Source: Leptoclinus maculatus
Lineage: Eukaryota; Chordata; Actinopteri; Perciformes; Stichaeidae
Length of the DNA stretch: 64,000 nucleotides
NCBI GenBank assembly: GCA_032191485.1
Contig: JAVDOI010000010.1
Location: 894,501-958,500 of the forward strand
Direction: 5' to 3'
Shown here: positions 10,101 through 23,017 of the stretch, piece by piece
Position numbering within the stretch: the stretch's first letter is position 1
Layout of the letters: every line of letters starts with the position of its first letter
Made by a program: the position numbers and the translations under genes
The notes under the pieces: model-generated
What the model was told of the DNA's origin: nothing
The model's input: only the letters and a program-made list of their open reading frames with translations
Database searches by the model: none

Positions 10101-12563
10101 AAAGTGGTAGAAGAATAATGCTACAAAGGAGACTATTTCATATTAGTATTGTCGCATTATGTTCTGCTACATAATGCTGGTAGACCATAAGATGATTATC
10201 TAGTGGTTGGCCAATTCATAGCTGAAGTTTACACCGGTGTTAAGGAAAATACACGATGATTTATGTCGGTCATCCTCTGTCGACTCACATTCCTCTCTGT
10301 CTTATTCACACCGCTTACATCTCAGGGTCAAAGTGTCGAGCACGATATGCTGGCTTGGTATCAGTTCCAGGACACAGAGAGGCATGGTTCAGAGGGCCAA
10401 GGTCTGCGTCATGGTCCGAGCCATCAGCAACAGCCTCACTCCTATCTTAAGCATGTAAGCCAAACGCATAGTTATGCATTTACACCGCAAGATCCTTTCT
10501 TTATTTAGATGTTTCCCTGCAACTCACAGGGCCAAAGAACACAGAGGTCAGTGTTTACCCATGTCAGGATGTGCACGGTGACACTTTAAATACCCGAGGC
10601 ATTTTTACTCCGGTAACTTAATCTAGATTAATATGATATACTTGATCTGTGGGGATGCTCACGCACTGTTTTTGGCACAGACGGATAAACGTCTCAGTCT
10701 ACATACATATTTCAAAGACCCAGCAAGAACACTGACTTCCTCATAGGTCAGAGATGGTGGTCTTAGTTTTCCAAAAGGTTTCAATCGTCCTTTAGAGTGA
10801 TTGTGAACCGTGGTACCAAAATACAACAGTGATCTAATGCCTTTGGGGGGGGGGGGGGGGGGGCGGGCACCAAACCCCATCTGCCCTATCAAATCTCAGT
10901 GACTATAAACATGACAACAAGCACCACTGCTCACCTTGTGAGTATCTGGATGCTGTGGCTGAAGACTCTGGGAGTCCACTCATGGCCTTCCTGCCTTCCA
11001 CCTGGGCGGCTCTCTGTGGATAAACAACATATAGTGTGGTGAAGACGGTTACAACACACTGTTTTTGTGTTGTTTATGAATAGTTTGACATTTAGAGATA
11101 TGCCTTTATTTGCTTTCTTTACAAGAGTTGGATGAGAACATTGATACCCATTACATATGTCCAAGGTTTTTCATAATCTGACAGCCAGTACCCTTAAACT
11201 AAAGCACACAACTCTCCAAAAAAACACAAATAGTTTATTGTACATTTCATTTTTATACAGGGATTTTATATGAGATAGATCATATTATTTAGTGAGCTTT
11301 ACAGGTGCTGGAAGGTTGGTTTTGTTACATTTGGACAGTGCCATTCTACGTTTCCCCCTGCCTTATGCTACGCTAAGCTAACCGCCTTCAGGCTCTAGCT
11401 TCATATTTAGTGAACAGACATGAGAGTGGTATCTGTTGTCACATTTCACTCTTAGCAAGAGAGTGATTTCCCAAATGTATTCCTTCAAAAACATGTGCGA
11501 TGCCAGATTGGCCACAGCTTCCATGAGCTTGTGTTTCTGTCACGAGGTGAAGGTGTTGTGTTAAATGTCTGGTTGTTTACTTTCAATGTCTGCATCTATG
11601 AGCTAAATGAACTGTTAACTGGACCCTAGGGTACAAAGAATCAAGGACGGCATCACTGAGCACAGTCCATGTAGTGAAATCTGCTCTAAAAATGATACAT
11701 GTTCTAAACTCTCCCACCTGAACGGTTGTTTCCTTGTGACTTCTCCAATCCAGCAGAGGGCAGTCTCTCACTGTGTTACTGCCAGTAGCAGAGGCTGAGT
11801 TGAGCCGAGTGCTGCTGTTGAAGCCTTGCTGCAGGGTGGCCTTGGACTCAAACAGGGCACACAGAGCTCTGGTGCCTGACGACTCCCTCTGAGGGAGGAA
11901 GTCCATGGAGCGACTCCTGGACAAATTGGAGCGACTCCTGGACAAATTGGAGCTTCCTCCGGATCCCCAGAGGGCCACGTTCTCGCCGCCCTCCAGCTGC
12001 CTCCATCGACCGTCCACACAGCTTTCTGACACCTGAAAGCAGCAATTGAATTTCATGCGTGTTTTTTGGGCAGTGTTGTTGTTGTTATTGGTTGTCACAT
12101 TTCATTACTCATGATGAAAATAAGAAAATTAAAAGATGTATTACCGGAAGTTTATGCTCCTGTTCTTCGATACCCCTCAGGTCAGCACAGCTTTGGTAAC
12201 TGTTTGGCAAAAAGGAATTGACAAATTTATAAACAACTCTTTTTATTTGTATCAAAGAATTAGCTGCAAATTCGTGAGCAGCAAAAGTGAATGAAACTGT
12301 CTACGTGCCCTTGAGCAATGCACTAACGCTCAATTTTCATTTTCTTATTGGCTACCAGAAGAAGAATATACTAGGAAGCTACCAATGTGTTTGATGTAAT
12401 GCTGTATATACACATACAGTATATTGTGCAGAACTTACTGTTGTACCAGCTGAGACACAGACTTCCTGTCCCAGCGGGTGGGAGCTGGCATGACCCATGA
12501 CCTCTCCTGAACCCCAGAAAGACTCCTCAGGGACTGGGTCCTCCTGAGGCCAAATGTCTCCAT
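7144..12563 (-). CDS. xirp1: Upstream coding exons of xirp1 (alternative N-terminus, 256 codons)
   Basis: Six small exons read on the minus strand: 12439-12563 (ATG at 12563), 12145-12199, 11718-12032, 10935-11013, 7434-7585 and 7144-7185. Each is bounded by AG and GT. Intron phases fit at every junction and the sum is exactly 256 codons. The last exon then joins in frame to codon 1 of the Xin-repeat exon at 5117. The predicted protein starts METFGLRRTQSLRSLSG, is rich in Ser/Arg, and contains the stretch RALCALFESKATLQQ. It has no membrane segment. I believe I have seen this type of sequence at the N-terminus of fish Xin-family proteins, but I cannot prove the family. An AG acceptor just before the start (about 12573) suggests a further 5' non-coding exon. 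The alternative is a separate short gene, but the perfect phase match to xirp1 argues against that. Confidence 0.65.
9682..9900 (-). promoter_or_regulatory. Candidate internal xirp1 promoter and non-coding first exon
   Basis: Read on the minus strand, a CArG-like box (CCAAAATAGC, 9884-9893), an A/T-rich TATA-like stretch (GATAAAAATC, about 9847-9856) and an E-box (CAGCTG, 9840-9845) lie just upstream of a block. That block ends in a donor, TTTTA followed by GTGAGT, with its last exon base at 9682. Splicing this leader to the acceptor at 5118 would place ATG GCT GAA as the first codon, giving the shorter XIRP1 seen in mammals. The transcription start near 9820 is only a guess. The elements are typical of muscle promoters, but short motifs of this kind also occur by chance. 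Confidence 0.35.
10845..10863 (+). repeat. Poly-G run (19 G)
   Basis: This homopolymer lies in a xirp1 intron, about 70 bases downstream (in transcription sense) of the exon at 10935-11013. It is one of several very long G or C runs in the left third of the window. Confidence 0.9.
11270..11480 (+). repeat. Dispersed repeat family B (GCTAAGCTAACC family), half copy
   Basis: TAGTGAGCTTTACAGGTGCTGG, TTTGGACAG, GCTACGCTAAGCTAACCGCC, CTTCATATTTAGTGAACAG and GAGAGTGGTATC occur in this order. The same order is found at about 50745-50880 and in the 3' arm at 59130-59235. It is intronic in xirp1. Confidence 0.6.
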
Positions 12564-15500
12564 CGCAGTCCCTCTAACAGCAGCTACAATGAGCAAATGT
12601 TACAGTAATATTGAATCACCTTGAATCACCTCATTATTATGTGTTAGTTCACTGAAAGTATATGACTTGTAAATGCTAAATCACATGATTATATGAGTTT
12701 ATTGTCACAGTTAGAGTAAAATAAAACATTCTGACTAGAAGTACAGCTGAGGTTTGACTTCTTTTTAATTAGTATACAACAGATTGTCACACTGACAGTC
12801 ATATGACTCTGTTAATGTTTATGAACTCCTGCAATCAGACAGCAAACCGAAATGTGCTCCTCTGTATGCCTGTCTTATTGTACAATCATCAGGATTATAT
12901 TGTAGCTCAAATGCCATATTCTCAAAATAAGAAAAAAAGTTACAAGATCTAAATTTTGAACAAAGAAATCTATGTTCAAATGCATACTCTATAAACTCAC
13001 GTATCGTAAGAAATGAGCTACAAAGCAGAACATAGCTACAATATTGCCATTGCGAATAAGACTACGCTGCTGTTCTGTCTGCAAAATCAAAAGAATATTC
13101 AACACCATACCTGAGGAGAAGACGCTGAAGTCACCTGTGCATCTCTGTCACATCTCTCACAAGACACAGCAATTTCTAGTGGCCAAAGTCCTTCAGCACC
13201 TTGTGATTCAAGGCTTCCGGTTACGGGAAACGCATCACCTGATGCATTTATATGACGGATCAACAGAACCCACTTTTTCTTTATTATGCCAAGCAGATCA
13301 TACAAATAAAATTCATCTTTTAGTCTTTTGTTTTTTTGTCATTCAAATGCTAATGACAGTGATGACCAGAGAGCTGGCCTGTTTGTTCTATGACAGCTGA
13401 TCCAGTCAGATGTCAGTGTTGAAATGCCTGGCATAGCCGCTCTGTTACTGTATCTCATGCCAAAAACTCAGAGAAGCAGCATTTAAGCTGCACCTCACAT
13501 GCATGTCACAGCCACTTTATGTGCAGCAGGAGTGCCACTCGTTCACCTCACACACTGCTATTCCTTATTGTGCTCTCACCAAAGACTGTATATTAGAAGG
13601 CTCTAAATGACGATGATGTGTTGTGTTGCTATACTGATATTCTGCCAATACAGGACATATCCAAAGCATGGGAAATGCTGACGCTGCACAATGATTACAG
13701 TCTGCTGGTGAGCATGAATGGAGTTACAATTCTGCCTGTTGGCACATGAATTTTATACACCAGTAAGCCAGAGGGAACATTATAGGCTTGAGCTTTTCTT
13801 CGACACAGGTTACATGAGGTAATCATTAACTTGTCATTAAGGTTTACTTGTGTGCAACAGTGTACAATGCATATTGCACTACAATCCAAGAATCTGAGTA
13901 CCCTCAAACTATGATAAAGAAATGAGGATTAAATAATGGTTTGATTGATTTACTTTTTTCAAAACTCCCCTGCTGTGCACCTGAAGTTGCTGCTTCTGTT
14001 CATATGTGGCCTCCAGTTACTGTAGCTGCCTTATTACTCCCTATTGTTAAGCTAGAACTTTGCATTGTCACGAGCTGCCATCGGTGTGTGAGTTAGTGTG
14101 CGTGAATGACAATATATACATCATATCATTTTTTATTTGAAATGAAAACGAAAAAATTCAGGGTTGTCATCAAGTAAGCTGCGTCCTCCCATCCTTGGTC
14201 CAAACTCCCAAGTACACAAGTCCGTACTTGGCGTACTTGGTATTGAGAAAGGTGGTTTTGGCGGAGACACGGCTGTATGTGTCAATACAAACTGTTTGCT
14301 AACCTATCGGCCATATCAAGCTTAAAGGTAACATGGAGGGTGTTTCAAGATACAAACTGTATTTCTTTATGTTTTGCATTCTTACGAGGCCTGTAGACAT
14401 CTCAGACGGTTCTTCGCTGTGGTAGCATTTCATATTAAAGTTGAAGTTGTTATCATACAATATCACCAATATCATCATCAAAAATAATACTTCTTTCATC
14501 TGACCATACATCATCCCATGAGCATTTACCATGTCGACCTCCAGTGGAGAAGATGGTTCACTCATTTCTATAAGGGAGAAAAACACACCACTGACTGTTG
14601 TCAGGTCTTAATACCATTCAACAGCCAACACGTGGCGCCAGAGTGACATCCTGCCTCCATCTATAACAAATGTGGTTAAAGGGCATCAGAACTGCTGAAC
14701 AGAACGCTGTTGTAATGCTAAACAGTGAGGCGAGTTCACATGTATACATGGCAGCTATTTGCTTTACACTAAAGGGTCGTTGGGCTGCCTTTGTGCACAA
14801 ACATCTAATGCACATAGAATGTATCACAATGCAACTTAATGCTTATTATATAGGTATTTATTGTCATATGCAACATTTACAGAGAAGCAGTCGATGGCAT
14901 CTCAGGCTTCCTCCAACAATGCTCGTATGCATATTTAATATGCATAAAAGGAAAATCATGCAAGTTAAAGAATTGGAATCTAAGACATTAAATAGTGCAG
15001 AAGTCAAAATATAGGGATAAAATATAAGATATATAAAATACATAATAAAATGTAATATATATTTGTGGTAGACAGGTGTACAGTAATTGCAAAATGGATA
15101 AACTGAATGTGAACGTATGTGCATAATGAAAAGTACAAAACATATAAACAACATAATGTTAAAAAAATGTATTTGCACAAACATGTGAATACGTGTCAAT
15201 TAACAGTGGAGTCATCAGTCATCAGCGAGAGAAGCAAGAAGCCCACCCAGTGTCTAACAGTTGTGTTGTCAGCCTGTAATTCATGTGTTTTGCCAGCTGC
15301 AATGGAAGAAAAGAGAGGCAATCAGTGGGTGATTGAGCATGTAGGGGAGGGAGGCAGGGAGGGAGGGGGAGTCAGACAGTCTCACCAACACAGCTCAGTA
15401 CTGGCCCAAACAGCTGAGAACAGAGCAGGTCTCCTTCCTCCTGCTGCTGCTGCTGTGCACTCCTGCAAAGGCCTCACATGGAGCCACATGTGACAGCCAA

Positions 15501-15812
15501 CACCAACAGCAGAGTACACTCTGCTGGGTCTGGGAGAGCACAGGAGCTCCCACTGCAGGGCTGACAGCCAGATGCAATAAGTGACTGGATGAGAATCGGG
15601 AACACTTTCTTCCGCACATACGCACAACTCTGTTAGTCTGTAAATGACTGAACGCACAATGAAACAACCGGAGACGTGAAGAGAAATACTCTTACATGCC
15701 TTCAGAGAAGACGCCTTTTGGGTCCACATTGCGTCACACGGGCCAGTTTGTAAGTTTGTAAGAAAGGTCACCACAGCTCTGTGGCTGACGTTGACAAGAG
15801 GCTCATTGTTGC

Positions 15813-15833
15813 GGGGGGGGGGGGGGGGGGGGG
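15813..15833 (+). repeat. Poly-G run (21 G)
   Basis: Uninterrupted G homopolymer in the xirp1-csrnp1 interval. Confidence 0.9.
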
Positions 15834-17283
15834 ATGTCAAACCCAATCACACAGCTGCTTGGCTGTTACGGCTTGTGCTGCTCACATGCAGCGAGATAAG
15901 ATCACTGCTGTTGAAAGTTGTAGTTGTGTAACCTACTTTGCACTCTGGGCTGCAGCTTGACTTGCCTTTTGCAACAAAACTGTAAAAGAGAGCACGGATC
16001 ATGTTATGTGGGGATAGGGTGAGACATTATACACTGTAAATAAAACATATTTTATTCATATCAGTTAATGAAATGACTTTCTGTACATTTATTGTAACAT
16101 AGACAACGTTGGGTGAAGGCATTTGAATTATGCATTGCAGTTCATCTCGGTCCATGCACTGCGCCATTGCAGCACAGATCACTCTCATACTCACTCTTCA
16201 ACCTACATGTTGCCCAGGGAGCACCCTTGGGCTCCAGGATGTTGCTGTTGCCCGAGTGTCTATGCTACAGAGATACGATATCACTGCTGGACCGGCCCCA
16301 GGACTGAGCAGACGTGCACTTGGCACAAGGCCCCTCGCCTGCCATTAGGGTGTTACAGGAAGTTCTCTGGTGTCACCCCCTAAAGTGATACCACTGCGCA
16401 GACAAAAGGATGGCAGTTGACGCATCACTTACGGTGTCACTGTTGTGAAATTTCACCCCAAAGTCTTTATCTGATGGCATTTTCCAGGGTGGAGAAAGTG
16501 AGGGTTGGAGTCTCTTTGATGGCAGTTTGGCACACAGTTGAGTTTAAAGGGGATGAAAAATACATTTTCGCAACCAGCTTCTTACAGAGAGCAATGTGGT
16601 CCAACACGAACACAAAGTATTCTGCCAAAGTTGGAACAGTTTCGGTTAGTTTCACGTTGAATGCTGTTTCGTCATGTGGAGGGGCCTCCGAGTTTAGCAA
16701 CATTTGAATACAAATTTGGGGGTTGTAAATATTAACCGATACGACCGAACTGATGCAAGGGTCCGGGATTTGGTTGTGCAGATCAGGCCCACATTGTGCA
16801 TGAAGTTTGAGGGGTGAAAAGCGATTCAGCTGTCAAAAAACAGTCCTTCTAGGTAACTCTCTCTCTCCCTCTGAACTTCTGAGCCTCTAGCATGTATGAC
16901 CAACGTCTCTCCTGCTAGCTTACTACGTTCCCCAATCACACACCTGCTTCAAACCATCGACAACATTCACAATTGCATCATGAAATACGCTCGAGACGTG
17001 ACGTGTGCACAGACAGAGGAGTTACTGAGAGGAGCACAAGGCAAGTAACAGCACTAGTGTTAGAAGCTAATGCTACTTCCACTTAAATGTACATAAATGT
17101 ACCGAGAAAAGCTTCAAATTTGAAACCAGATTATCAGGTTTAATGTAAACCTCTGAACACAAACTGAAAGTCTGCATTTAAACCTATTTAAGGAGACTAC
17201 ACCAAAACCTGAGATCAAGATCAGAATAAAAGGATCACGTATAAAGACATGAACATCACTGACGTCAAAAACCATGACGCTCA

Positions 17284-17309
17284 CCCCCCCCCCCCCCCCC
17301 CCCCCCCCC
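17284..17309 (+). repeat. Poly-C run (26 C)
   Basis: This is the longest homopolymer in the window, and on the minus strand it is a G-run. It creates a spurious glycine run in a minus-strand open frame. Confidence 0.9.
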
Positions 17310-17636
17310 GTCACTCTGCAGCTGCTCTGATAAAGGTAATTAAAGCAATAATAAATAAATAACAAAACAACAACATGATAACAGTGACTGCAAAGATGTT
17401 GACAATGTTGCCGATGATAGCAGTCATGCTGCTGCTGCTGATGATGATCGTGATGAGGAAGGCGAGCAAAATGAATCACTGCTTTACCGCCTTCTAAAAT
17501 AGAAACGGCTGGACTATATTTGCCCCAGCGACCATGGTGACGACTGCTAAACATGACATCAGAGGCTATGTATAAAGAAGCCAACTCATGTGTGCTTGTG
17601 ACATTTCCACGAGAGGAAAGTAAGAAGTAAGAGAGT

Positions 17637-17640
<4 letters not shown>

Positions 17641-17678
<38 letters not shown>
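17641..17678 (+). repeat. (GA)19 microsatellite
   Basis: Perfect GA dinucleotide array of 38 bases in the xirp1-csrnp1 interval. Confidence 0.9.
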
Positions 17679-17681
<3 letters not shown>

Positions 17682-18374
17682 TAGGAGTATATTCTCCATT
17701 TCTCAATATCACGAGGGAGTGAATCATGTTCAGTTTCTTTTATTGCCTGAGCTGAACTTATTTCACTGAGTCTCGATCTGTCTGTCAGTCTGTCCATCTA
17801 GTTCTGTTGTTAAGGAAGTATTTTCTTAGAAAAACAAAACAATCTCTGTGAGGCATGGGGCTCCATTTGGCACCTTTCCTTACTACCTGACTGGAAAGCA
17901 ATAACCCACAGTTCAACTCCACCTGATACTTCCTGTTATGCCCAGGACAACAAAGAAGTGATCTTTACAGTAAGAGAGATGGGTAAATCCCTGAGTTAGT
18001 ATCCACAGGAAGGAAGAAGGAACTGGCTGAATGGAGCTTTTGTCAAGCTCTGTCAGTATATTGCTGTATGTGGGCCATCGCTGGCACAGCTTGGCTGAGG
18101 AAACGGGGCCACAAGAGCCAATGGCAGCGACCTGAGAGGCTGCCAGAATGTAGGTTAGCTATAAGTTATGTAATGTGGACTCTGGACAGAGAGCATGCCG
18201 AGGGTTTACTCTGACTGTCCTGTGTGTGCGAGCAGATATGAGATTGGATCATCTGTCAGACACAGAATGTATGAGGGGAAGACAATGTTGAGGAGGGCAG
18301 CTCTGGAATGATGAATCTGTACCATTGCGCTGTATGGCACTCCATTGACATGACAAGAAAATGGAACTAAATCT

Positions 18375-18394
18375 GGGGGGGGGGGGGGGGGGGG
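18375..18394 (+). repeat. Poly-G run (20 G)
   Basis: Uninterrupted G homopolymer about 230 bases before the MEF2/TATA-like site. Confidence 0.9.
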
Positions 18395-18620
18395 AATAAA
18401 TCAGGATAGGTATCTGGGTTGGTTTGACTTTGATTGCTGCATTGATAAAGTGAATATACAGTAAATTGTGAGTGATTTAATAACCAGTCCAGTGCTAGTG
18501 AGTGAACTACTCATTTTCTTCCATGACTCATCATTAGTGCTGCACAACAAAGTCACAAAAGGAACAGGAAACTCCAACTGTTTTGCACAAAGGTATTTTT
18601 GGACGGGCTGCGTGATTGCA

Positions 18621-18630
18621 CTATAAATAG
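18621..18630. promoter_or_regulatory. Perfect MEF2 consensus / TATA-like box
   Basis: CTATAAATAG fits the MEF2 consensus CTA(A/T)4TAG exactly and also reads as a TATA box on the plus strand. It sits between xirp1 (a muscle gene) and csrnp1, about 6 kb upstream of the first xirp1 coding exon. Function is inferred only from the motif. Confidence 0.35.
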
Positions 18631-20834
18631 CCAGGTAGCCATGGCGTAGCACTTGGATCATGTGTTGTGAGTATGTCACAGATCTCAGAGAGGATACACT
18701 GACTGGATGTACACTCAGGTTGCAAAATGTACCGCGCATCAAACGCTTTAAAATGATACACTTATTCACAAAATGATGCGTACGGGTCGTTTTACTATAT
18801 TAGTAATTTCCTCCTCTCTTCCGTCTCCCTGGTGTTTACTCCCCACACATACATGCACTGGAGTGATCCCAGCCAAAGTGGGTCACACTCCACTGAGTGC
18901 TGAGGACAGGACGAGCAGAGCAGCCCTTCTTCCGGCCACAGTATTTGGACCAACAGGTATTTAGTGCATTTTTTTTTTTTCCTTCTAACTGAAGCACTGA
19001 CGTGTATCAACATGGGGTCAAAGCTCAAGATTATTTTGGACTTGTCTGTCTTTCAATTCATCTCTCTGTCTCACTCTCTGAGCGCTGCAGCTTCATTTTT
19101 AATAATAGTTCAAAATGAGAATGTGCATGTCATTTCTGACTAATACTTACATTTGTTAACAAGCAATCAAACATAACAGGAAAGCAGGGAGGAGGATTTT
19201 ACACCCAAATCCATAATCGACTGCTTCTCCACGCTACAGGGAGTGTTCTGGAGTTTAAGAGTGACTGACTTAAATCACCATCTCAGAGGAATGCCAGTGA
19301 GTCATGTTACAGTGATGTAAGATGAGTACTAGCCGCACGTGCCACTTTTAACAGGTCTGGTCACCATTTTTTATTAGAGGTCTGAAGGCAATTTACACAG
19401 ACGTAAAAGACCAGGCAATCTACTGAGGCAACGAGAGGCCCTGGATTGCTGATGTATCTGCCACAAATAATGCACACAAGGCAAAATTATAAAATATAGA
19501 GAGGAGAATGAAAGGATAGAAGAACACAAAAATCATTGCACATGTCAACTGTAGGGTAGCAATACTACAGTCTCTGAAATTAAGTTGAATCAACAACTCT
19601 GACAGTCCCAACAAAAGCTGAAAAATAAAGTTTCTTTTGTTTTATTGGATAAAATACGGAAATGATCCAAGTAAAATGCTACTGCTGTCCAGACGTGTTC
19701 TAACTTGTGTATATTGTTGGCTGGTTGCCTTCTGAGCTGGAGGTTTATTAGTTATGTATTTACCACCACATCACTGTTTGTAACAGTCCAGTGTGAACAC
19801 GACAGACAGAGAGTCTGTGGGTAATGTGGGCATCAGTGACGAGTGCGTCTCCTGCCTCTGCATGTGTGTCACCGTCTGCGTCAAGACAGTCGGAGATCCA
19901 CAGAGAGGATTTGTGTGAACCAAGATGATTCAGGCTCCCAAGTACTTCCGGTTTCGTCCGGCAGAAGTGCTGTTAGCCGGCTAACTACAAGATTTTCCAA
20001 TTCGCACATCTTTGCTCGTTTAAATTGAGCTATAATGTTGAAAGTTACTTCGTTATTAAGCTGGTGTGTATTAGCTTTGGTTGTTTTAGTCTGAATAAGA
20101 TTCAGCTGATTTGAGACCAAACGATGTTATAACAGTTAAGCTAAACTGACCTAACATATTTAGGTCAGCGTGGTTTACCGTGTATGAATCAGTAAAAAGC
20201 GTTGTTTCTGTTTCAAGAGGCTAAAACTATCATCTAGCTATGACGTAGCTTATGTCTGACTTATCTGACTCCCTGGAGTTTCTACAGAGAGGTACGATAG
20301 CACGAGGTCTTAGGCGATACTATCTTGCAGCCAAACGTGTACTCTTTGGTTGCTGCCACCCAGTCCTCTCGCGTTCACACTGGTACTACAGCGTAGCTTC
20401 ACACAAACACAGAGGAACACACAATGCTCAGCTGGCTGCACCGCAGACAAGACCCATAACTTCGTGTCAATTTAAGATGATTACTGTCATTATGCTGCAT
20501 TTTACTTCCTGGTGAGTAACTGCCAAAATAACTCCTCCGTACCCCCTTTAGGGTCAGTCATTACTGTGGGTTACATGGTGACCGTATCGCATTTAATGTG
20601 TATCACTTCAGTCTAATGTTTATCTAGAATAACATAGTCTATAATTTTGTGGAATTTGGGCAATTTCTATACCGTCACTGTAAATTGTACTTTTGAAGTA
20701 AGCGTAAAAGTAGTTTAGCCTACAAATATTTAAACAAACTTCCGACGCGCACCCCGCTCCTCCGTGCTGCCCTGCTCTAAGTTTGCTCTGGTTTGAATGG
20801 GATCGTGCCTGCTGCTGTTTGTGCTGTAAAGACA

Positions 20835-20853
20835 GGGGGGGGGGGGGGGGGGG
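20835..20853 (+). repeat. Poly-G run (19 G)
   Basis: Uninterrupted G homopolymer in the xirp1-csrnp1 interval. Confidence 0.9.
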
Positions 20854-21507
20854 CAGTGTTGTCATTGTGGCTGACATGATCGCCGTGTGTCTCCGCGAGG
20901 GGTGAAGAGGTCAGCTGTCTAATGCCTGTTATTATGCCAAACAGGAAACGACTCCTGCACCCCTCCAATGAAAAGTCGGTATGACTCCAGTGGGGATTTA
21001 AAGAGCGTCTGAAAACAATAATGAATTGATTGTGAACCCCCCTCCCCAATACTGTAACTATAAAAAAATGCCCTGCAGCCTATTAACTACTTCAGTACAT
21101 TATAGTGTACAGTACCCCCTTCTGTTTCACACTAACGCGCATGTGCACTATGTTCTTCTGCTGCTTTGGACCTTTAAATTATTGATGTGGTCTCAGTGGA
21201 TATACCCACATGTACAAAAGTCTCTCCACTCTGTCACATATCAAATGTAAGAGATGTGATAGGTTACAAGAGGCAACTATAATAATACTGCAATGCAGCA
21301 TTAATTAGCAATACTGTGATTTTTGTTTTATTGTTGTAGGAGTATTAAACAGCCAATGCAGATGTTTTTGCAGCAGAGCGAAATCCCTTTACTCCTAACT
21401 GCTCATGCAGCACAAGGTTCTACTGTGTAAACAGTGTAAGGGCACAAGAACATGTCTCTTGTTTCACCTCTTATTTGCTGATGGATCCAGGAAGTTACTC
21501 ACTCTGA

Positions 21508-21512
<5 letters not shown>

Positions 21513-21566
<54 letters not shown>
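21513..21566 (+). repeat. (CA)27 microsatellite
   Basis: A dinucleotide array of about 54 bases. It produces a Thr-His run in a 175-codon open frame that is otherwise unlike any protein I know. Confidence 0.9.
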
Positions 21567-21567
<1 letters not shown>

Positions 21568-22567
21568 CCTCACTCGCTGCTTTAACTATTTGCTTACTAC
21601 AGACAATCAGAAGCCCCTTTTCTTGTGGACTCAGAGTGAGTGTGTGTTCGAGCAGGGCAACAGCAGAGTCCGTCCTGTCAGTGCAGACAGTTGTTTATAT
21701 GGCCTGTTCTGACCAGAAGCAATGTCCCCGTGTTGTTGTACTCGCTCTTTTAGAAAAGTGCACATGCTGTTCTGTTTTCAGTGGCTCGTGTTATGTTGAA
21801 CACTCCCTTCCCTTCTCTCTGGGACTTAGGTCTAAATCCTGGTCAGCTGCTTGTACTACTGTCACTTATCGGACCCCGATGAAGTTTAAAGCACCTTTGA
21901 GGTCAAACAGTTTGGACTGTTTGGAGACATGAAGAAGAGTGCAAGTTTTATGAGTGAGTAATCCGTTTGCAAATGTAAATATTTGCTGGTTTTCTTCGAC
22001 TTCCATGATATTAAACAAAATACTGTTGTTGTTTTTTTAGATTGTCACTCAGATTACACAAGACATTTGGGTATGTTTTTAGGGAACTTGTACACTTTAC
22101 TTTACATTTTATGGAGCAAGCCGATTATAAATCGATATAGAAATAATCGCTTGGTGCAGCCCTAAACCAAACTATAGCAGTTTGCCCGACAATGGGTCAT
22201 ATAAGCTCCCATTGTTTCCCAAACTGACGTGACAGTTTCTGCACACATACTGCTAACGTAACTTGTCTTATGGACTATGTTGGACAAGACTAATAACAGA
22301 TTTTCTTTACTTTACTTTAACACCCCTCTGCTTAGATTTCCTCTTTTACTCAGTAGCTTTGAGCACCCCCGCTTAGGTTTGTAACCCTGAAATTACTCGT
22401 GTTTGGACTTTATTTTCCATGTTCACATCCAAAAATAGCAGCCACTTGAACCATTAGACCCCCCCCAGTCCTCAACATGCACGGTCCGTTTCCACGTATT
22501 CTTCACAAAAAAACTTGAGGAATCATTGGAATGTTAATTACTCTGCAGGGGGAAAGAAAAAGAGCTC

Positions 22568-22584
22568 TTTTTTTTTTTTTTTTT
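22568..22584 (+). repeat. Poly-T run (17 T)
   Basis: T homopolymer about 430 bases before the first csrnp1 coding exon. Confidence 0.85.
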
Positions 22585-23017
22585 GTAACTCTCTCAACTG
22601 CCCAGCTGGTTTGCAAGCGAAAGTAGGATTGCGGTTCCTATTAGTGCACCAGTGGAACATCACTTTGTTAGATACTCATTATTGAGATGTAATCAGCCTA
22701 AACAAAGCCCTGAAACCGGCTCGACCAGCAGCTCTAAACAGGAAAGACCTCTCATTCCTCCAGCTGTCATCTTCAAAAGACGCATCATTTGACTGTGTAC
22801 ATTTGGAGGAGGAAACGCATCATTGTTGCCGTGTCAGTGAATTGTTATTCCATTATTAATTCATGGATTTACATAACGTCTGGTCTTATGTTCCTGGGAA
22901 AGGAATGCTGCAACGAGTGCTGCCTCTTAGAGTATGGGTCTGTGCCTTCCTTACCACAGCGCACGTGTGACACGTAAACAAACCAACGGGCCTTTTTGTT
23001 CTTTGTCTCCGCGCAGA

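Larger units (their letters stand above)
12564..23017. other. Intergenic interval xirp1-csrnp1, no gene supported
   Basis: About 10 kb separates the divergent first coding exons of xirp1 (-) and csrnp1 (+). Open frames here are short, unlike known proteins, or built from repeats. It must contain the 5' non-coding exons and promoters of both genes, because both first coding exons are preceded by splice acceptors. A possible leader exon ends at a good donor (CTGGTGAGT) near 20512, but I cannot link it to either gene. Repeats and a MEF2/TATA-like site are listed separately. Confidence 0.6.

Noticed and set aside
15382..15846. 154-codon minus-strand open frame with a proline run
   Set aside because: The prolines come from the poly-G run at 15813. 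The rest looks random.
17114..17584. 156-codon minus-strand open frame with a glycine run
   Set aside because: It depends on the 26-C homopolymer at 17284 and has no recognisable domain.
20252..20515. 87-codon open frame ending at a good donor (possible first exon)
   Set aside because: No family match, and neither flanking gene requires it as coding. Kept only as a possible leader exon in the intergenic entry.
21405..21932. 175-codon plus-strand open frame
   Set aside because: A long Thr-His run from a CA microsatellite bridges it. No splice context or family match is seen.
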